A stretch of 64,000 nucleotides of DNA from Streptomyces aurantiogriseus (GTDB lineage: Bacteria > Actinomycetota > Actinomycetes > Streptomycetales > Streptomycetaceae). The stretch lies in NCBI RefSeq assembly GCF_014649375.1, contig NZ_BMSX01000003.1, forward strand, positions 310,001 through 374,000, in the 5' to 3' direction. The notes beneath the pieces were generated by a model, which had not been told where the DNA came from, made no database searches, and saw only the letters and a list, made by a program, of their open reading frames with translations. Position numbers and translations under genes: made by a program. This document shows positions 25,192 to 33,594 of the stretch, piece by piece. The first letter of the stretch is position 1. Each line of letters starts with the position of its first letter.

Positions 25192-25596
25192 ATGACCCGC
25201 TCCAAGACGCCGGGCCCGCGGGGCGGGGACGGCGCGACCACCCTGCACATCGGCTCCTGGTCGGCGCGGGTCGTCCGCGGCGGGCAGGAGGCGGTGGACG
25301 CGTGCCGCGACGCCGTGCAGTGGACGGGGCCCGACCTCGGGACGGAGGACGGCTACGCGCTGCGCACCGCCGTCCTCGTCGGCCACGACCACTGCGGCTT
25401 CGCGCGGTTCGCCCGGCTCCCCGAGGGCACGATCGTGACGGCCACGACACCGCGCGGCACCTTCCGGTACCGCGTGTACGCCACCTACGTCACCCCCGGC
25501 CGGGGCACTCCGTCGCACGGGCTCTACTGGGGCGACCTCACGCTGCAGTCCTGCGTCGGCCCGGACACCGGCTTCAGCTACCTCATGCGCGTGTGA
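25192..25596 (+). CDS. sortase-like domain protein, N-terminally incomplete
   Basis: 134 residues that resemble the catalytic core of a class E/F sortase: 'LVGHDHCGFARFARLPEGT' near 63-81 (His), 'TATTPRGTFRYRVY' near 84-97, and 'LTLQSCVGP' near 116-124 (Cys), then Arg in 'YLMRV' at the C-terminus. Normal sortases are about 200 residues with an N-terminal membrane anchor; none is present. The frame is open upstream as a Pro/Ser/Thr-rich linker to about 25021, so the original gene may have lost its 5' end. Probably a decayed sortase. Confidence 0.5.
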   Translation: MTRSKTPGPRGGDGATTLHIGSWSARVVRGGQEAVDACRDAVQWTGPDLGTEDGYALRTAVLVGHDHCGFARFARLPEGTIVTATTPRGTFRYRVYATYVTPGRGTPSHGLYWGDLTLQSCVGPDTGFSYLMRV

Positions 25597-25615
25597 GCCG
25601 CCCGGGCAGCCTTCG

Positions 25616-25657
25616 CGGGACCCGACACGCGGGACCCGACACGCGGGACCCGACACG
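25616..25657 (+). repeat. three tandem 14-bp repeats
   Basis: Three exact copies of CGGGACCCGACACG in a row. They run directly into the following hairpin. Confidence 0.85.
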
Positions 25658-25693
25658 GGGTTCACCTGTCCGCGGCAGCCTGAACCCCGTGTC
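25652..25693. terminator. hairpin after the sortase-like ORF
   Basis: A 13-bp perfect stem GACACGGGGTTCA with its complement, 16-nt loop. It lies between convergent genes and probably terminates both. Confidence 0.75.
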
Positions 25694-25793
25694 CGGCTGT
25701 TGCCGGGCATCCCGCCTGCGAGCGCAGGGGGGCGCGGGACGCCAGGGAGGCGGATGCGTCCAAGGGGGGACGAGGAGCGCATCTCCCCGTCAA

Positions 25794-26957
25794 TCACGGC
25801 GCACTCGGCCACACCATCACCATGTAGCAACTGACGTACGCCGACACCGCGACCGCCGCCGCCAGCACCAGCGCCCGGTGGCGGCGGGAGGCGCGGGCGA
25901 GGTGCAGGGCGACGGGGAGCAGCAGGGGGAAGGCCGGGAGCAGGAAGCGGGCGCGGGGGAAGTAGACGCCGCCGCTGCCCAGCACGATCAGCAGCAGCAC
26001 GCCGCTGAACACCAGCAGCGGCAGCGGCTGCCGGTCCGCCACCGACAGGCCGTACAGCACCGAGCAGGCCAGCAGCGTCATCGTCACCATCACCAGGAAC
26101 AGATGGGGCCTCGCGTCGCTCACCAGCAGGTCCCGCATCCGCCGCAGGGTCTGGGAGCCGCCGTTCCACTCGTTGTGCCACAGGCGCTGTACGGCGAAGT
26201 AGCCGTCCCAGCGGCCCAGCCGCAGGCCCACCCAGCCGAAGTAGCCGCACCAGCCGAGCGGGGCGAGGACGGCGGCGGCGAGGGCGCGCGGGGAGCGGCG
26301 GGCGAGCAGGGCAGCGACGGTGACCGCGGCCGCCACCGCGACACCGCTCGGGCGGGTCAGACCCGCGAGCACGGCGAGCGTCGCCGCGCACAGCCAGCGG
26401 CCCGTGAGCACGGCGTACAGCGACCAGGCCGCACACGCCGTGAACAGGGACTCGGTGTAGCCCATCCACTGCACCAGACCGACCGGGAACGCCGCCCACA
26501 GGACGGCGAGCAGAATGCCCGTACGACGGCCGTGGAGATGGTCGCCGACGGCGAAGACGCCCCAGGCGGCGGCCAGGGAGGCGACGACCGCGATGGCGAG
26601 ACCGGCGGTCGCGGCGGAGCCCGGGGTGAACGCGGCGACCGTCTTGATCAGGAGCGGGTAGAGCGGGAAGAACGCCAGGTTGTTGGCGTCGTAGGCGATG
26701 CCGAGGGCGTGGGTGTAGCCGTGGTCGGCGATGCCGAGATACCACTCGGCGTCCCACTGCGTGGCCAGGATCGGCCAGACACCGTGGTGCTGCCCGTGCG
26801 CCCACAGGGCGAGGACCAGCAGGACCGTGGCGCGGACGGCGAGATAGGCGAGCAGGGCCGGTGCCGCGTGGCGCAGGACGTGGGCGCGGGCCACGGGTGG
26901 GGCCGAGGTGGTCGGTCGTCGCCGGGTGGCCGGGATGTCGGCGGCGGTGGAGGACAC
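25794..26957 (-). CDS. membrane glycosyltransferase of the GT-C / PIG-V type
   Basis: 387 residues with about ten hydrophobic helices. The first luminal loop after TM1 carries 'WDAEWYLGIADHGY' (about residues 68-81), the Asp-containing loop typical of lipid-linked mannosyl- or glucosyltransferases (GT-C fold, PIG-V/Gpi18-like). It probably transfers a sugar from a polyprenyl phosphate donor to an extracytoplasmic acceptor. GTG 26957 is chosen because GGAG lies 8 nt before it; the upstream open frame is in a repeat-poor GC-rich region without homology. No partner genes are adjacent. Confidence 0.82.
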   Translation of the reverse strand: MSSTAADIPATRRRPTTSAPPVARAHVLRHAAPALLAYLAVRATVLLVLALWAHGQHHGVWPILATQWDAEWYLGIADHGYTHALGIAYDANNLAFFPLYPLLIKTVAAFTPGSAATAGLAIAVVASLAAAWGVFAVGDHLHGRRTGILLAVLWAAFPVGLVQWMGYTESLFTACAAWSLYAVLTGRWLCAATLAVLAGLTRPSGVAVAAAVTVAALLARRSPRALAAAVLAPLGWCGYFGWVGLRLGRWDGYFAVQRLWHNEWNGGSQTLRRMRDLLVSDARPHLFLVMVTMTLLACSVLYGLSVADRQPLPLLVFSGVLLLIVLGSGGVYFPRARFLLPAFPLLLPVALHLARASRRHRALVLAAAVAVSAYVSCYMVMVWPSAP

Positions 26958-27106
26958 GGCGGCAGCTCCAGGGCGTCGGTGGTCACTACCGGTCCACCGT
27001 CCCCGGGGCGGCGAGGTGGGCCGTGGAGCGTCCGCCCGCCGTCCCGGCGCAATCACCCGATGGGGGTGCCGCCGTGCCATCGGCCGGAGGCACCCTCGGG
27101 TACGGC

Positions 27107-28738
27107 TCAGATGCCGGCGGCCGCCGCCAGGTCCCGCCTGAGGGCCGTGAGCAGCTCCGCCGCCTTCGCCCGGGCCGCCGGGAGACCGTCGCGCGAGGCG
27201 ACCGGCACGGCGACCTCCAGGTAGCACTTCAGCTTCGGCTCCGTACCGCTGGGCCGGACGATGACCCGGGCGCCGTCGAGGGTGTAGCGCAGGCCGTCGG
27301 TGGGCGGGAGTTTGTCGGTGCCCCGGGTGAGGTCCTCGGCGCCGATGACCGCGAGGCCGGCGAGCTCGGTCGGCGGCTGCTCGCGGAGCTTCTGCATCGC
27401 GCGGGCGATGACGGAGAGGTCCTCGACGCGGACCGAGAGCTGGTCGGTGGCGTGCAGACCGTGCTCGACGGCGAGATCGTCGAGCAGGTCGAGCAGGGTG
27501 CGGCCCTGCTCCTTGAGCTCGGAGGCGAGCTCGGTGATCAGGAGGGCGGCCGTGATGCCGTCCTTGTCGCGTACGCCCTCGGGGTCGACGCAGTAGCCGA
27601 GCGCCTCCTCGTAGCCGTAGCGCAGGCCGTCGACGCGGGCGATCCACTTGAAGCCGGTGAGTGTCTCCTCGTACGGCAGCCCGGCCTTCTCGGCGATGCG
27701 GCCGAGGAGGGAGGAGGAGACGATCGACTCGGCGAAGGTGCCCCGTGCTCCGCGCCGGACGAGATGGGCGGCGAGCAGCGCGCCGACCTCGTCACCGCGC
27801 AGCATCCGCCACTCCCCGCCGTCCTTGACGGCCACGGCACAGCGGTCGGCGTCGGGGTCGTTGGCGATGATCAGGTCGGGGTCGGTCTCGCGGGCCTTCG
27901 CGAAGGCGAGGTCCATGGCGCCGGGCTCTTCCGGGTTCGGGAAGGCGACGGTGGGGAAGTCCGGGTCGGGTTCCGCCTGCTCGGCGACGAGGGCGGGCTC
28001 CGGGAACCCGGCGCGGGCGAAGGCGGCGAGGAGGACGTCCTTGCCGACGCCGTGCATCGCCGTGTAGACGGTGCGGGCGGAGCGCGGGGAGCCCTCCGCC
28101 AGTACGGCGTCGGTGCGGGCGAGGTAGGCCTCGAGGACGGATTCGTCGAGGAGCTCCCAGCCGGTGGTGGGCCGGGGCACGTCGTCGAGGGACCGTACGG
28201 CGGCGATCTCGGCGGCGATCTCCGCGTCCGCCGGCGGGACGATCTGCGAACCGTCGCCCAGGTACACCTTGTAGCCGTTGTCGCGGGGCGGGTTGTGGCT
28301 GGCGGTGACCTCGACGCCGGCGACCGCGCCCAGGTGCCTGATGGCGAAGGCCAGGACGGGGGTGGGGAGCGGGCGGGGGAGGACGGCCGCGCGCAGGCCC
28401 GCGCCCGTCATCACGGAGGCGGTGTCCTGGGCGAACTCGGCGGACTTGTGGCGGGCGTCGTAGCCGATGACGACCAGGCCGTTCTGCTCGCCCTTGGCCT
28501 TGAGGTACGCGGCCAGGCCGGCGGCGGCGCGGATCACGACGGCGCGGTTCATGCGCATCGGGCCGGCGCCCAGTTCGCCCCGGAGGCCGGCGGTGCCGAA
28601 CTGCAGGGTGCCGGAGAAGCGGGCGGCGAGTTCGGTGTGGTCGCCGGCCTCGAGGAGCTTCGCGAGTTCCTCGCGGGTGTCCGGGTCGGGGTCCTCGGCC
28701 AGCCAGGACTGGGCGCGGGCGGTGAGATCGTCGTGCAC
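27107..28738 (-). CDS. phospho-sugar mutase, probable phosphopentomutase
   Basis: 543-residue alpha-D-phosphohexomutase. All four active-site loops are seen: phosphoserine loop 'TASHNPP' (145-151), metal loop 'DPDADR' near 300, sugar loop 'YEEALGY' near 385, and phosphate loop 'RPSGTEPK' near 505. The length fits PGM2-like enzymes, usually annotated phosphomannomutase. Several PGM2-type enzymes isomerise (deoxy)ribose-1-phosphate to the 5-phosphate, and this gene is next to punA in the same direction, as in mycobacteria (pmmB-punA). I therefore infer that it links PNP and deoA products to deoC. The start is GTG 28738. Confidence 0.92.
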   Translation of the reverse strand: MHDDLTARAQSWLAEDPDPDTREELAKLLEAGDHTELAARFSGTLQFGTAGLRGELGAGPMRMNRAVVIRAAAGLAAYLKAKGEQNGLVVIGYDARHKSAEFAQDTASVMTGAGLRAAVLPRPLPTPVLAFAIRHLGAVAGVEVTASHNPPRDNGYKVYLGDGSQIVPPADAEIAAEIAAVRSLDDVPRPTTGWELLDESVLEAYLARTDAVLAEGSPRSARTVYTAMHGVGKDVLLAAFARAGFPEPALVAEQAEPDPDFPTVAFPNPEEPGAMDLAFAKARETDPDLIIANDPDADRCAVAVKDGGEWRMLRGDEVGALLAAHLVRRGARGTFAESIVSSSLLGRIAEKAGLPYEETLTGFKWIARVDGLRYGYEEALGYCVDPEGVRDKDGITAALLITELASELKEQGRTLLDLLDDLAVEHGLHATDQLSVRVEDLSVIARAMQKLREQPPTELAGLAVIGAEDLTRGTDKLPPTDGLRYTLDGARVIVRPSGTEPKLKCYLEVAVPVASRDGLPAARAKAAELLTALRRDLAAAAGI

Positions 28739-29036
28739 GGTCGGTCAACCTCTCGTAAGTGGTCGTGAGTTTCCTCGCCCCCGCCGCCCCTACCCTTCCC
28801 GTCCCTGGGGGCTGCCGCCCCAGACCCCCGCTTCGGCCCTGAACGGGCCTCGTCCTCAAACGCCGGACGGGCTGAGTTCACCGACCGGTGCTCGAAAGCT
28901 GAGGGGGGCCGGGGCTCCGCCCCGCCGGACGGGCTGGTTGTGGTGCACCTCTCGACCGACCGAGTCGGGTGGGTGGGCAAGGACCCGGGGGTCCAGGGGG
29001 CGGAGCCCCCTGGCGGGGTCGAAGGGGTGGAGCCCC
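28739..29036. repeat. dispersed GC-rich intergenic repeat, copy B, between punA and the mutase gene
   Basis: Composite repeat from about 28774: CTCGCCCCCGCCGCCCCTAC, then a GGGGGCTGCCGCCCC palindrome, then a 49-bp block at 28826-28874 identical to 41961-42009, and a second shared part around CCGACCGAGTCGG (28960-28985) also found near 42115-42140. No gene is seen in these 298 bp. It lies inside a possible punA-mutase transcription unit. Confidence 0.8.
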
Positions 29037-29861
29037 TTACAGCCGGCCCAGCACCTGCGCCAGCAGCGATCCCATCCGCGTCGCGCTGTCGCGGCCGGCC
29101 TGGAGAACCTCTTCGTGGTTCAGGGGCTCACCGGTCATACCGGCCGCGAGGTTGGTCACGAGGGAGATGCCCAGCACCTCGGCACCGGCCTCACGGGCGG
29201 CGATGGCCTCCAGAACCGTGGACATGCCCACCAGGTCGGCCCCGATCACCCGGGCCATCCGGATCTCCGCCGGCGTCTCGTAGTGCGGCCCGGGGAACTG
29301 GGCGTACACCCCCTCCTCCAGCGTGGCGTCGATCTCCTTGCACAGCGCCCGCAGCCGCGGCGAGTACAGATCGGTGAGGTCGACGAAGTTCGCGCCGACG
29401 ATCGGGGAGGTCGCCGTGAGGTTGATGTGGTCGCTGATCAGGACCGGCTGCCCGGGCCGCATGCCCTCACGCAGACCGCCGCAGCCGTTGGTCAGCACGA
29501 TCGTCTTGCTGCCGGCCGCCACCGCCGTACGCACGCCGTGTGCGACGGCGGCCACACCACGGCCCTCGTAGTAGTGCGTGCGGCCCAGGAAGACCAGCGC
29601 GCGCTTCTCGCCGATCTTGTACGAGCGGATCTTGCCGCCGTGCCCCTCGACCACCGGCGGCGGGAAACCGGGCAGCTCGGTGACCTGGAACTCGGCGTCG
29701 GGCGCGCCCAGCGCGTCCACGGCCGGTGCCCAGCCGGAGCCCATCACGAGGGCGACGTCGTGGGTCTCGGCGCCCGTGAGTTCGCGCAGTCGCGCGGCGG
29801 CGGCGTCGGCGGCGGCGTAGGGGTCGCCCTGGATGTCATCCGGGAGAAGAGATGCGTTCAC
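29037..29861 (-). CDS. punA: purine nucleoside phosphorylase
   Basis: 274-residue trimeric-type PNP that splits inosine, guanosine and their deoxy forms to base and (deoxy)ribose-1-phosphate. Motifs are 'VMGSGW' near 39-44, '[13 protein letters not shown]' near 72-84 (phosphate site), 'GRTHYYEG' at 93-100, 'NGCGGLREG' near 125 and 'MSTVLEA' near 216. A base-contacting Asn is in 'VTNLAAG'. The GTG start at 29861 overlaps the stop of an upstream RelE-like ORF by 4 bp. A CTACGCGCGTAG palindrome lies 24 bp upstream, shared with add and deoC. Confidence 0.95.
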   Translation of the reverse strand: MNASLLPDDIQGDPYAAADAAAARLRELTGAETHDVALVMGSGWAPAVDALGAPDAEFQVTELPGFPPPVVEGHGGKIRSYKIGEKRALVFLGRTHYYEGRGVAAVAHGVRTAVAAGSKTIVLTNGCGGLREGMRPGQPVLISDHINLTATSPIVGANFVDLTDLYSPRLRALCKEIDATLEEGVYAQFPGPHYETPAEIRMARVIGADLVGMSTVLEAIAAREAGAEVLGISLVTNLAAGMTGEPLNHEEVLQAGRDSATRMGSLLAQVLGRL

Positions 29862-30247
29862 GCGATGAGGGTAACCGGTCTGTGCCTACGCGCGTAGATG
29901 ACAGAGCCCGCAGGATGGTGATCGTTGTCTTGTCGTTTCCAATGAGGGAGGGCCTCCGGGGCCGTTCCGACGTCCGGGACGAGGATGTCGGTCTCGTCGA
30001 AGGCCGTGACGTGGACGACGACGAGCCGACGCGAGCTGATCGTGTACTCGACCAGGATGTCCCGGGTGAGCCGGACCCTTCGGTCCGTCCCCGGGGCGCC
30101 GCTCGCACGGGAGACGGGAGGGAACGGATCGCGGGCGAGGGCGGCCAGACCCCTGTCGAAGGCGGTGCGCCGTCGTTCGTCGAGTCGGTCACGGGCGGCG
30201 GTGGCCTGCTCGGTACAGCGGAGCTCGTAGGCGGTGGAGGCGTCCAT
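29858..30247 (-). CDS. RelE/ParE-like small protein
   Basis: 129 residues. The first ~90 look like a RelE/ParE-type fold: '[20 protein letters not shown]' near 5-24, a helical '[19 protein letters not shown]' near 25-43, then '[26 protein letters not shown]' (about 55-80), the strand core of these toxins. The remaining 40 residues are unrelated and run through the punA operator to a GTGA overlap with punA. No antitoxin gene is adjacent. It could be a solitary toxin-like protein or a short real gene with a longer open frame by chance. ATG 30247 is chosen; ATG 30271 is possible. Confidence 0.5.
   Translation of the reverse strand: MDASTAYELRCTEQATAARDRLDERRRTAFDRGLAALARDPFPPVSRASGAPGTDRRVRLTRDILVEYTISSRRLVVVHVTAFDETDILVPDVGTAPEALPHWKRQDNDHHPAGSVIYARRHRPVTLIA
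29886..29897. promoter_or_regulatory. CTACGCGCGTAG operator upstream of punA
   Basis: Third identical copy of the perfect 12-bp palindrome, 24 bp before the punA GTG. In the overlapping RelE-like frame it encodes Tyr-Ala-Arg-Arg. Confidence 0.75.
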
Positions 30248-30274
30248 CCGGCCGATTCTGCGGGCGGGCAACCT

Positions 30275-30712
30275 TCAGCAGGGCCTCTTCCGCAGCTCCA
30301 TCACATAATCGTGTGGCGCCCCCGCCGATTCGGCGGCGTCGGCGATCTCCCCGAGGTAGCGGGCCGAGGGCAGTCCCCCCTCGTACCCGTTCAGCACGTA
30401 CACCCAGCCCTGCTCCTCGCCGTCCAGCGTGTGCACGCGGACCCGGATCCGGCGGTAGATGCCGAGGCCCACGCCCTCCCAGCGGTCCAGTGAGTCCTCG
30501 TCCAGGGGCGCGAGGTCGTACAGCGCGACGAAGACCTGTGCGACGGGGTCCTCGACGAGCGTCGCCAGGGCGCCCTCCCAGCCCATGTGCTCGCCGCCGA
30601 AGGTGAGCCGCCAGCCGTTCAGCCAGCCCGTCGCGCGCAGCGGCGAGTGCGGGGCGCGGCGGGTCATCAGCCGCGCGTCGAGGTTGCCGGCGTACGCGGC
30701 GTAGAGCGACAT
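30275..30712 (-). CDS. gamma-glutamylcyclotransferase-like (AIG2/GGCT) protein
   Basis: 145 residues with the GGCT-fold start 'LYAAYAGNLD' (residues 3-12, normally YFAYGSNL) and 'LRATGWLNGWRLTFGG' near 25-40. The catalytic Glu is probably in 'APLDEDSLDRWEGVG' near 68-82, followed by a conserved Tyr-Arg ('GIYRRIRV'). It may release 5-oxoproline from gamma-glutamyl peptides, but the substrate is unknown. It is divergent from the flavoprotein gene. Confidence 0.8.
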   Translation of the reverse strand: MSLYAAYAGNLDARLMTRRAPHSPLRATGWLNGWRLTFGGEHMGWEGALATLVEDPVAQVFVALYDLAPLDEDSLDRWEGVGLGIYRRIRVRVHTLDGEEQGWVYVLNGYEGGLPSARYLGEIADAAESAGAPHDYVMELRKRPC

Positions 30713-30838
30713 GCGATGAGAGTACGGCAGCTCGAACGGAGGTCAGTTCGGTCGTCCGGCGCCTCTCCCACAACAGCCGTACCCGCGCCCGGCCCCCCGG
30801 GGAAGTACGACGTTGAAGCGTGCGGGACAATGGGGTAC

Positions 30839-32278
30839 GTGACTCGGATCGTGATCATCGGTGGCGGACCCGGCGGCTACGAAGCGGCGCTGGTGGCCGC
30901 ACAGCTCGGCGCGGAGGTGACCGTCGTCGACTGCGACGGTCTGGGCGGGGCGTCGGTGCTGACCGACTGCGTGCCGTCGAAGACCCTGATCGCCACGGCA
31001 GAGGTGATGACCACCTTCGACTCCTCCTACGAGGAGCTGGGGATCATCGTCGCCGACGACACCCCGCCGCTGGAGCAGGCCGCCCGGGTGGTCGGCGTGG
31101 ACCTCGACAAGGTCAACCGGCGTGTGAAGCGGCTCGCGCTCGCCCAGTCGCACGACATCACCGCCTCCGTCACGCGCGCGGGCGCCCGGGTCCTGCGCGG
31201 CCGGGGCCGGCTGGAGGGCATGCAGGCCCTCGACGGTTCCCGCAAGGTCGTGGTCACCGCCGCCGACGGCACCGAGGAGACCCTCACCGCCGACGCCGTC
31301 CTCCTCGCCACCGGCGGTCACCCCCGCGAGCTGCCGGACGCGCAGCCCGACGGCGAGCGCATCCTCAACTGGACCCAGGTCTACGACCTCCGTGAGCTGC
31401 CCGAGGAGCTCATCGTGGTCGGGTCGGGTGTGACGGGTGCCGAGTTCGCCGGCGCCTACCAGGCCCTCGGCTCCAAGGTCACCCTCGTCTCCTCCCGCGA
31501 CCGTGTGCTGCCCGGCGAGGACCCGGACGCCGCCGCCGTCCTCGAGGACGTCTTCCGGCGCCGCGGTATGAACGTCATGGCCCGCTCGCGCGCCCAGTCC
31601 GCCAAGCGCGTCGGCGACCGCGTCGAGGTCACCCTCGCCGACGGCCGTGTCATCACCGGCTCGCACTGTCTGATGGCCGTCGGCGCCATTCCCAACAGCG
31701 CGGGTCTCGGCCTGGAGGAGGCGGGCGTCCGGGTCCGCGAGTCCGGGCACATCTGGACCGACAAGGTCTCCCGGACGACGGCCCCCGGCGTGTACGCCGC
31801 AGGTGACGTGACCGGTGTCTTCGCCCTCGCCTCCGTCGCCGCCATGCAGGGCCGTATCGCCATGTACCACTTCCTCGGCGACGCGGTGGCCCCGCTCAAC
31901 CTCAAGACCGTCTCCTCCAACGTCTTCACCGACCCCGAGATCGCCACCGTCGGCTACACCCAGGCCGACGTGGACGCGGGCAAGATCGACGCGAGGGTGG
32001 TCAAGCTGCCCCTCCTGCGCAACCCGCGCGCGAAGATGCAGGGCATCCGCGACGGCTTCGTCAAGATCTTCTGCCGGCCGGGCACCGGCATCGTCGTCGG
32101 CGGTGTCGTCGTCGCGCCGCGCGCCTCGGAACTGATCCACCCCATCTCGATCGCCGTCGACAACAATCTGACGGTCGAACAGATCGCGAACGCCTTCACC
32201 GTGTACCCGTCCCTTTCGGGCTCGATCGCGGAGGTGGCACGGCAGTTGCACACGAGGAAGTCGGGCGGCGAGTTCTAG
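30839..32278 (+). CDS. NAD(P)H-quinone dehydrogenase, LpdA-type flavoprotein
   Basis: 479-residue FAD/NAD flavoprotein of the disulfide-reductase superfamily. The FAD site 'IVIIGGGPGGYEAALVA' is near 4-20, the NAD site 'VVGSGVTGAEFAGAY' near 180-194, 'GVYAAGDVTGVFALA' follows near 318-332, and the dimerisation domain covers the last ~120 residues. The redox disulfide is absent: the usual C-x4-C reads 'ASVLTDCVPSKT' with a single Cys. This fits mycobacterial LpdA (Rv3303c), a quinone reductase. GTG 30839 is chosen (TRIVIIGG), with ATG 30830 possible. Mycobacteria also have it near punA. Confidence 0.92.
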   Translation: MTRIVIIGGGPGGYEAALVAAQLGAEVTVVDCDGLGGASVLTDCVPSKTLIATAEVMTTFDSSYEELGIIVADDTPPLEQAARVVGVDLDKVNRRVKRLALAQSHDITASVTRAGARVLRGRGRLEGMQALDGSRKVVVTAADGTEETLTADAVLLATGGHPRELPDAQPDGERILNWTQVYDLRELPEELIVVGSGVTGAEFAGAYQALGSKVTLVSSRDRVLPGEDPDAAAVLEDVFRRRGMNVMARSRAQSAKRVGDRVEVTLADGRVITGSHCLMAVGAIPNSAGLGLEEAGVRVRESGHIWTDKVSRTTAPGVYAAGDVTGVFALASVAAMQGRIAMYHFLGDAVAPLNLKTVSSNVFTDPEIATVGYTQADVDAGKIDARVVKLPLLRNPRAKMQGIRDGFVKIFCRPGTGIVVGGVVVAPRASELIHPISIAVDNNLTVEQIANAFTVYPSLSGSIAEVARQLHTRKSGGEF

Positions 32279-32374
32279 GCCCTTCCGGGCGGCCGGAATC
32301 AACTTCCCGCTGGTCACGGGGAGTTGTGGCACGTGCGGGTGGCACAGGCGCCGGAACCGGGCTCCTATACCACC

Positions 32375-32392
32375 TCGCACCCTGGTGTGCGA
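32375..32392. promoter_or_regulatory. palindromic site upstream of the DeoR gene
   Basis: TCGCAC-CCTGGT-GTGCGA, 6-bp perfect arms, 64 bp before the DeoR start, within a locally A/T-richer promoter-like region (TATTATTCG follows at 32401). A candidate autoregulatory site. Confidence 0.4.
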
Positions 32393-32456
32393 ACAACTTC
32401 TATTATTCGGCGCAAAGAGCTGAAAGCAGACGGTCGCCCGCGTTACTGTCAGTTTC

Positions 32457-33422
32457 GTGTTCGCTGCAGAACGTCGCCAATTGATCCTCGAAATGGTGCG
32501 AGCGAACGGGGCCGTGTCGCTCCGTGAGCTCGCCCGCGTCGTCCAGACCTCCGAAGTGACCGTACGGCGGGACGTGCGCGCACTGGAGGCAGAAGGACTC
32601 CTCGACCGCCGGCACGGCGGTGCGGTACTGCCGGGCGGTTTCACGCGGGAGTCCGGCTTTCCGCAGAAGTCCCATCTCGCGACCGCCGAGAAGACCGCCA
32701 TCGCCGACCTCGCCGCCAACTTCGTGGAAGAGGGCGAGGCCATCGTGGTCGGGGCGGGTACCACCACCCAGGAGCTGGCCCGCCGGCTCGCCCGGGTACC
32801 CGGACTCACGGTCGTCACCAACTCCCTGTTGGTCGCCCAGGCGTTGGCCCACGCCAACCGGGTGGAGGTCGTGATGACCGGCGGCACCCTCAGAGGCTCC
32901 AACTACGCCCTCGTCGGCAGCGGAGCCGAACAGTCCCTCCAGGGGCTCAGGGTCTCCCGGGCCTTCCTCTCCGGAAGCGGTCTCACCGCCGAGCGCGGGC
33001 TCTCCACGTCCAACATGCTCTCCGCGTCGGTCGACCGGGCCCTCGTCCAGGCCGCCGCCGAGGTCGTCGTCCTCGCCGACCACACCAAGCTCGGCACCGA
33101 CACGATGTTCCAGACCGTCCCGACCGACGTCATCACCCGCCTGGTCACGGACGAGCCGCCCGCCCACGACGACCGCGCCCAGACCGAGCTGCAGGCCCTG
33201 GCGGACCAGGGCGTGCAGATCGCCGTGGCCGGGGCGCAGGGAAGCCCGGGGGGTGAAGCGGTCCCGGCGCGCCGCCAGCAGCAGCGCCGGGACGTCCCCC
33301 TCCCGTCCCCCCGCCGCGGCCAGGTCCCGGGCGCCTCGGCCGGCCTGCGCGCCGCCACGGTCCTGGGCGAACAGCCCCCGGGCGGGGAACGGGCCCGGGT
33401 GGCCGACCTCCGCCGACGCTGA
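32457..33422 (+). CDS. DeoR/GlpR-family transcriptional regulator
   Basis: 321 residues. The N-terminal DeoR HTH is 'SLRELARVVQTSEVTVRRDV' (about 21-40) followed by 'LLDRRHGGAV'; the sugar-phosphate-isomerase-like effector domain runs from about 75 to 235 ('VGAGTTTQELARRLA', 'LSGSGLTAERGLSTSN', 'VVLADHTKLG'). Family members are usually about 255 residues; here about 65 Pro/Arg-rich residues are added at the C-terminus. The GTG start 32457 leads into FAAERRQLIL, the normal DeoR N-terminus. A phosphorylated sugar such as deoxyribose-phosphate is a possible effector given the surrounding salvage genes, but this is unproven. Confidence 0.9.
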   Translation: MFAAERRQLILEMVRANGAVSLRELARVVQTSEVTVRRDVRALEAEGLLDRRHGGAVLPGGFTRESGFPQKSHLATAEKTAIADLAANFVEEGEAIVVGAGTTTQELARRLARVPGLTVVTNSLLVAQALAHANRVEVVMTGGTLRGSNYALVGSGAEQSLQGLRVSRAFLSGSGLTAERGLSTSNMLSASVDRALVQAAAEVVVLADHTKLGTDTMFQTVPTDVITRLVTDEPPAHDDRAQTELQALADQGVQIAVAGAQGSPGGEAVPARRQQQRRDVPLPSPRRGQVPGASAGLRAATVLGEQPPGGERARVADLRRR

Positions 33423-33594
33423 GCCCGCTGCCGACACCCCGTACCGGGGCGGCAGCGCCCTCGAGTGACCAACCTGCGCCCTGAGGCCGAACGTGCTGGT
33501 GAGGATGGGTGCGCGGGCCTCATGGGGTGGGCGGAGGCCGTACCGTCGTCTCAGGGGTGGCGAAGCCGTCCGAAGGGGCGCCCGGGGGAACGTG

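Noticed and set aside
24831..27224. 797-residue plus-strand frame over the glycosyltransferase region
   Set aside because: Low-complexity shadow antisense to a well-supported membrane glycosyltransferase; no motif or start site.
29852..30493. Plus-strand ORF across the RelE-like gene and the GGCT gene
   Set aside because: No recognisable fold, and it is antisense to two better candidates.
30743..32902. 719-residue minus frame opposite the flavoprotein gene
   Set aside because: Antisense shadow; the plus strand has intact FAD and NAD motifs.
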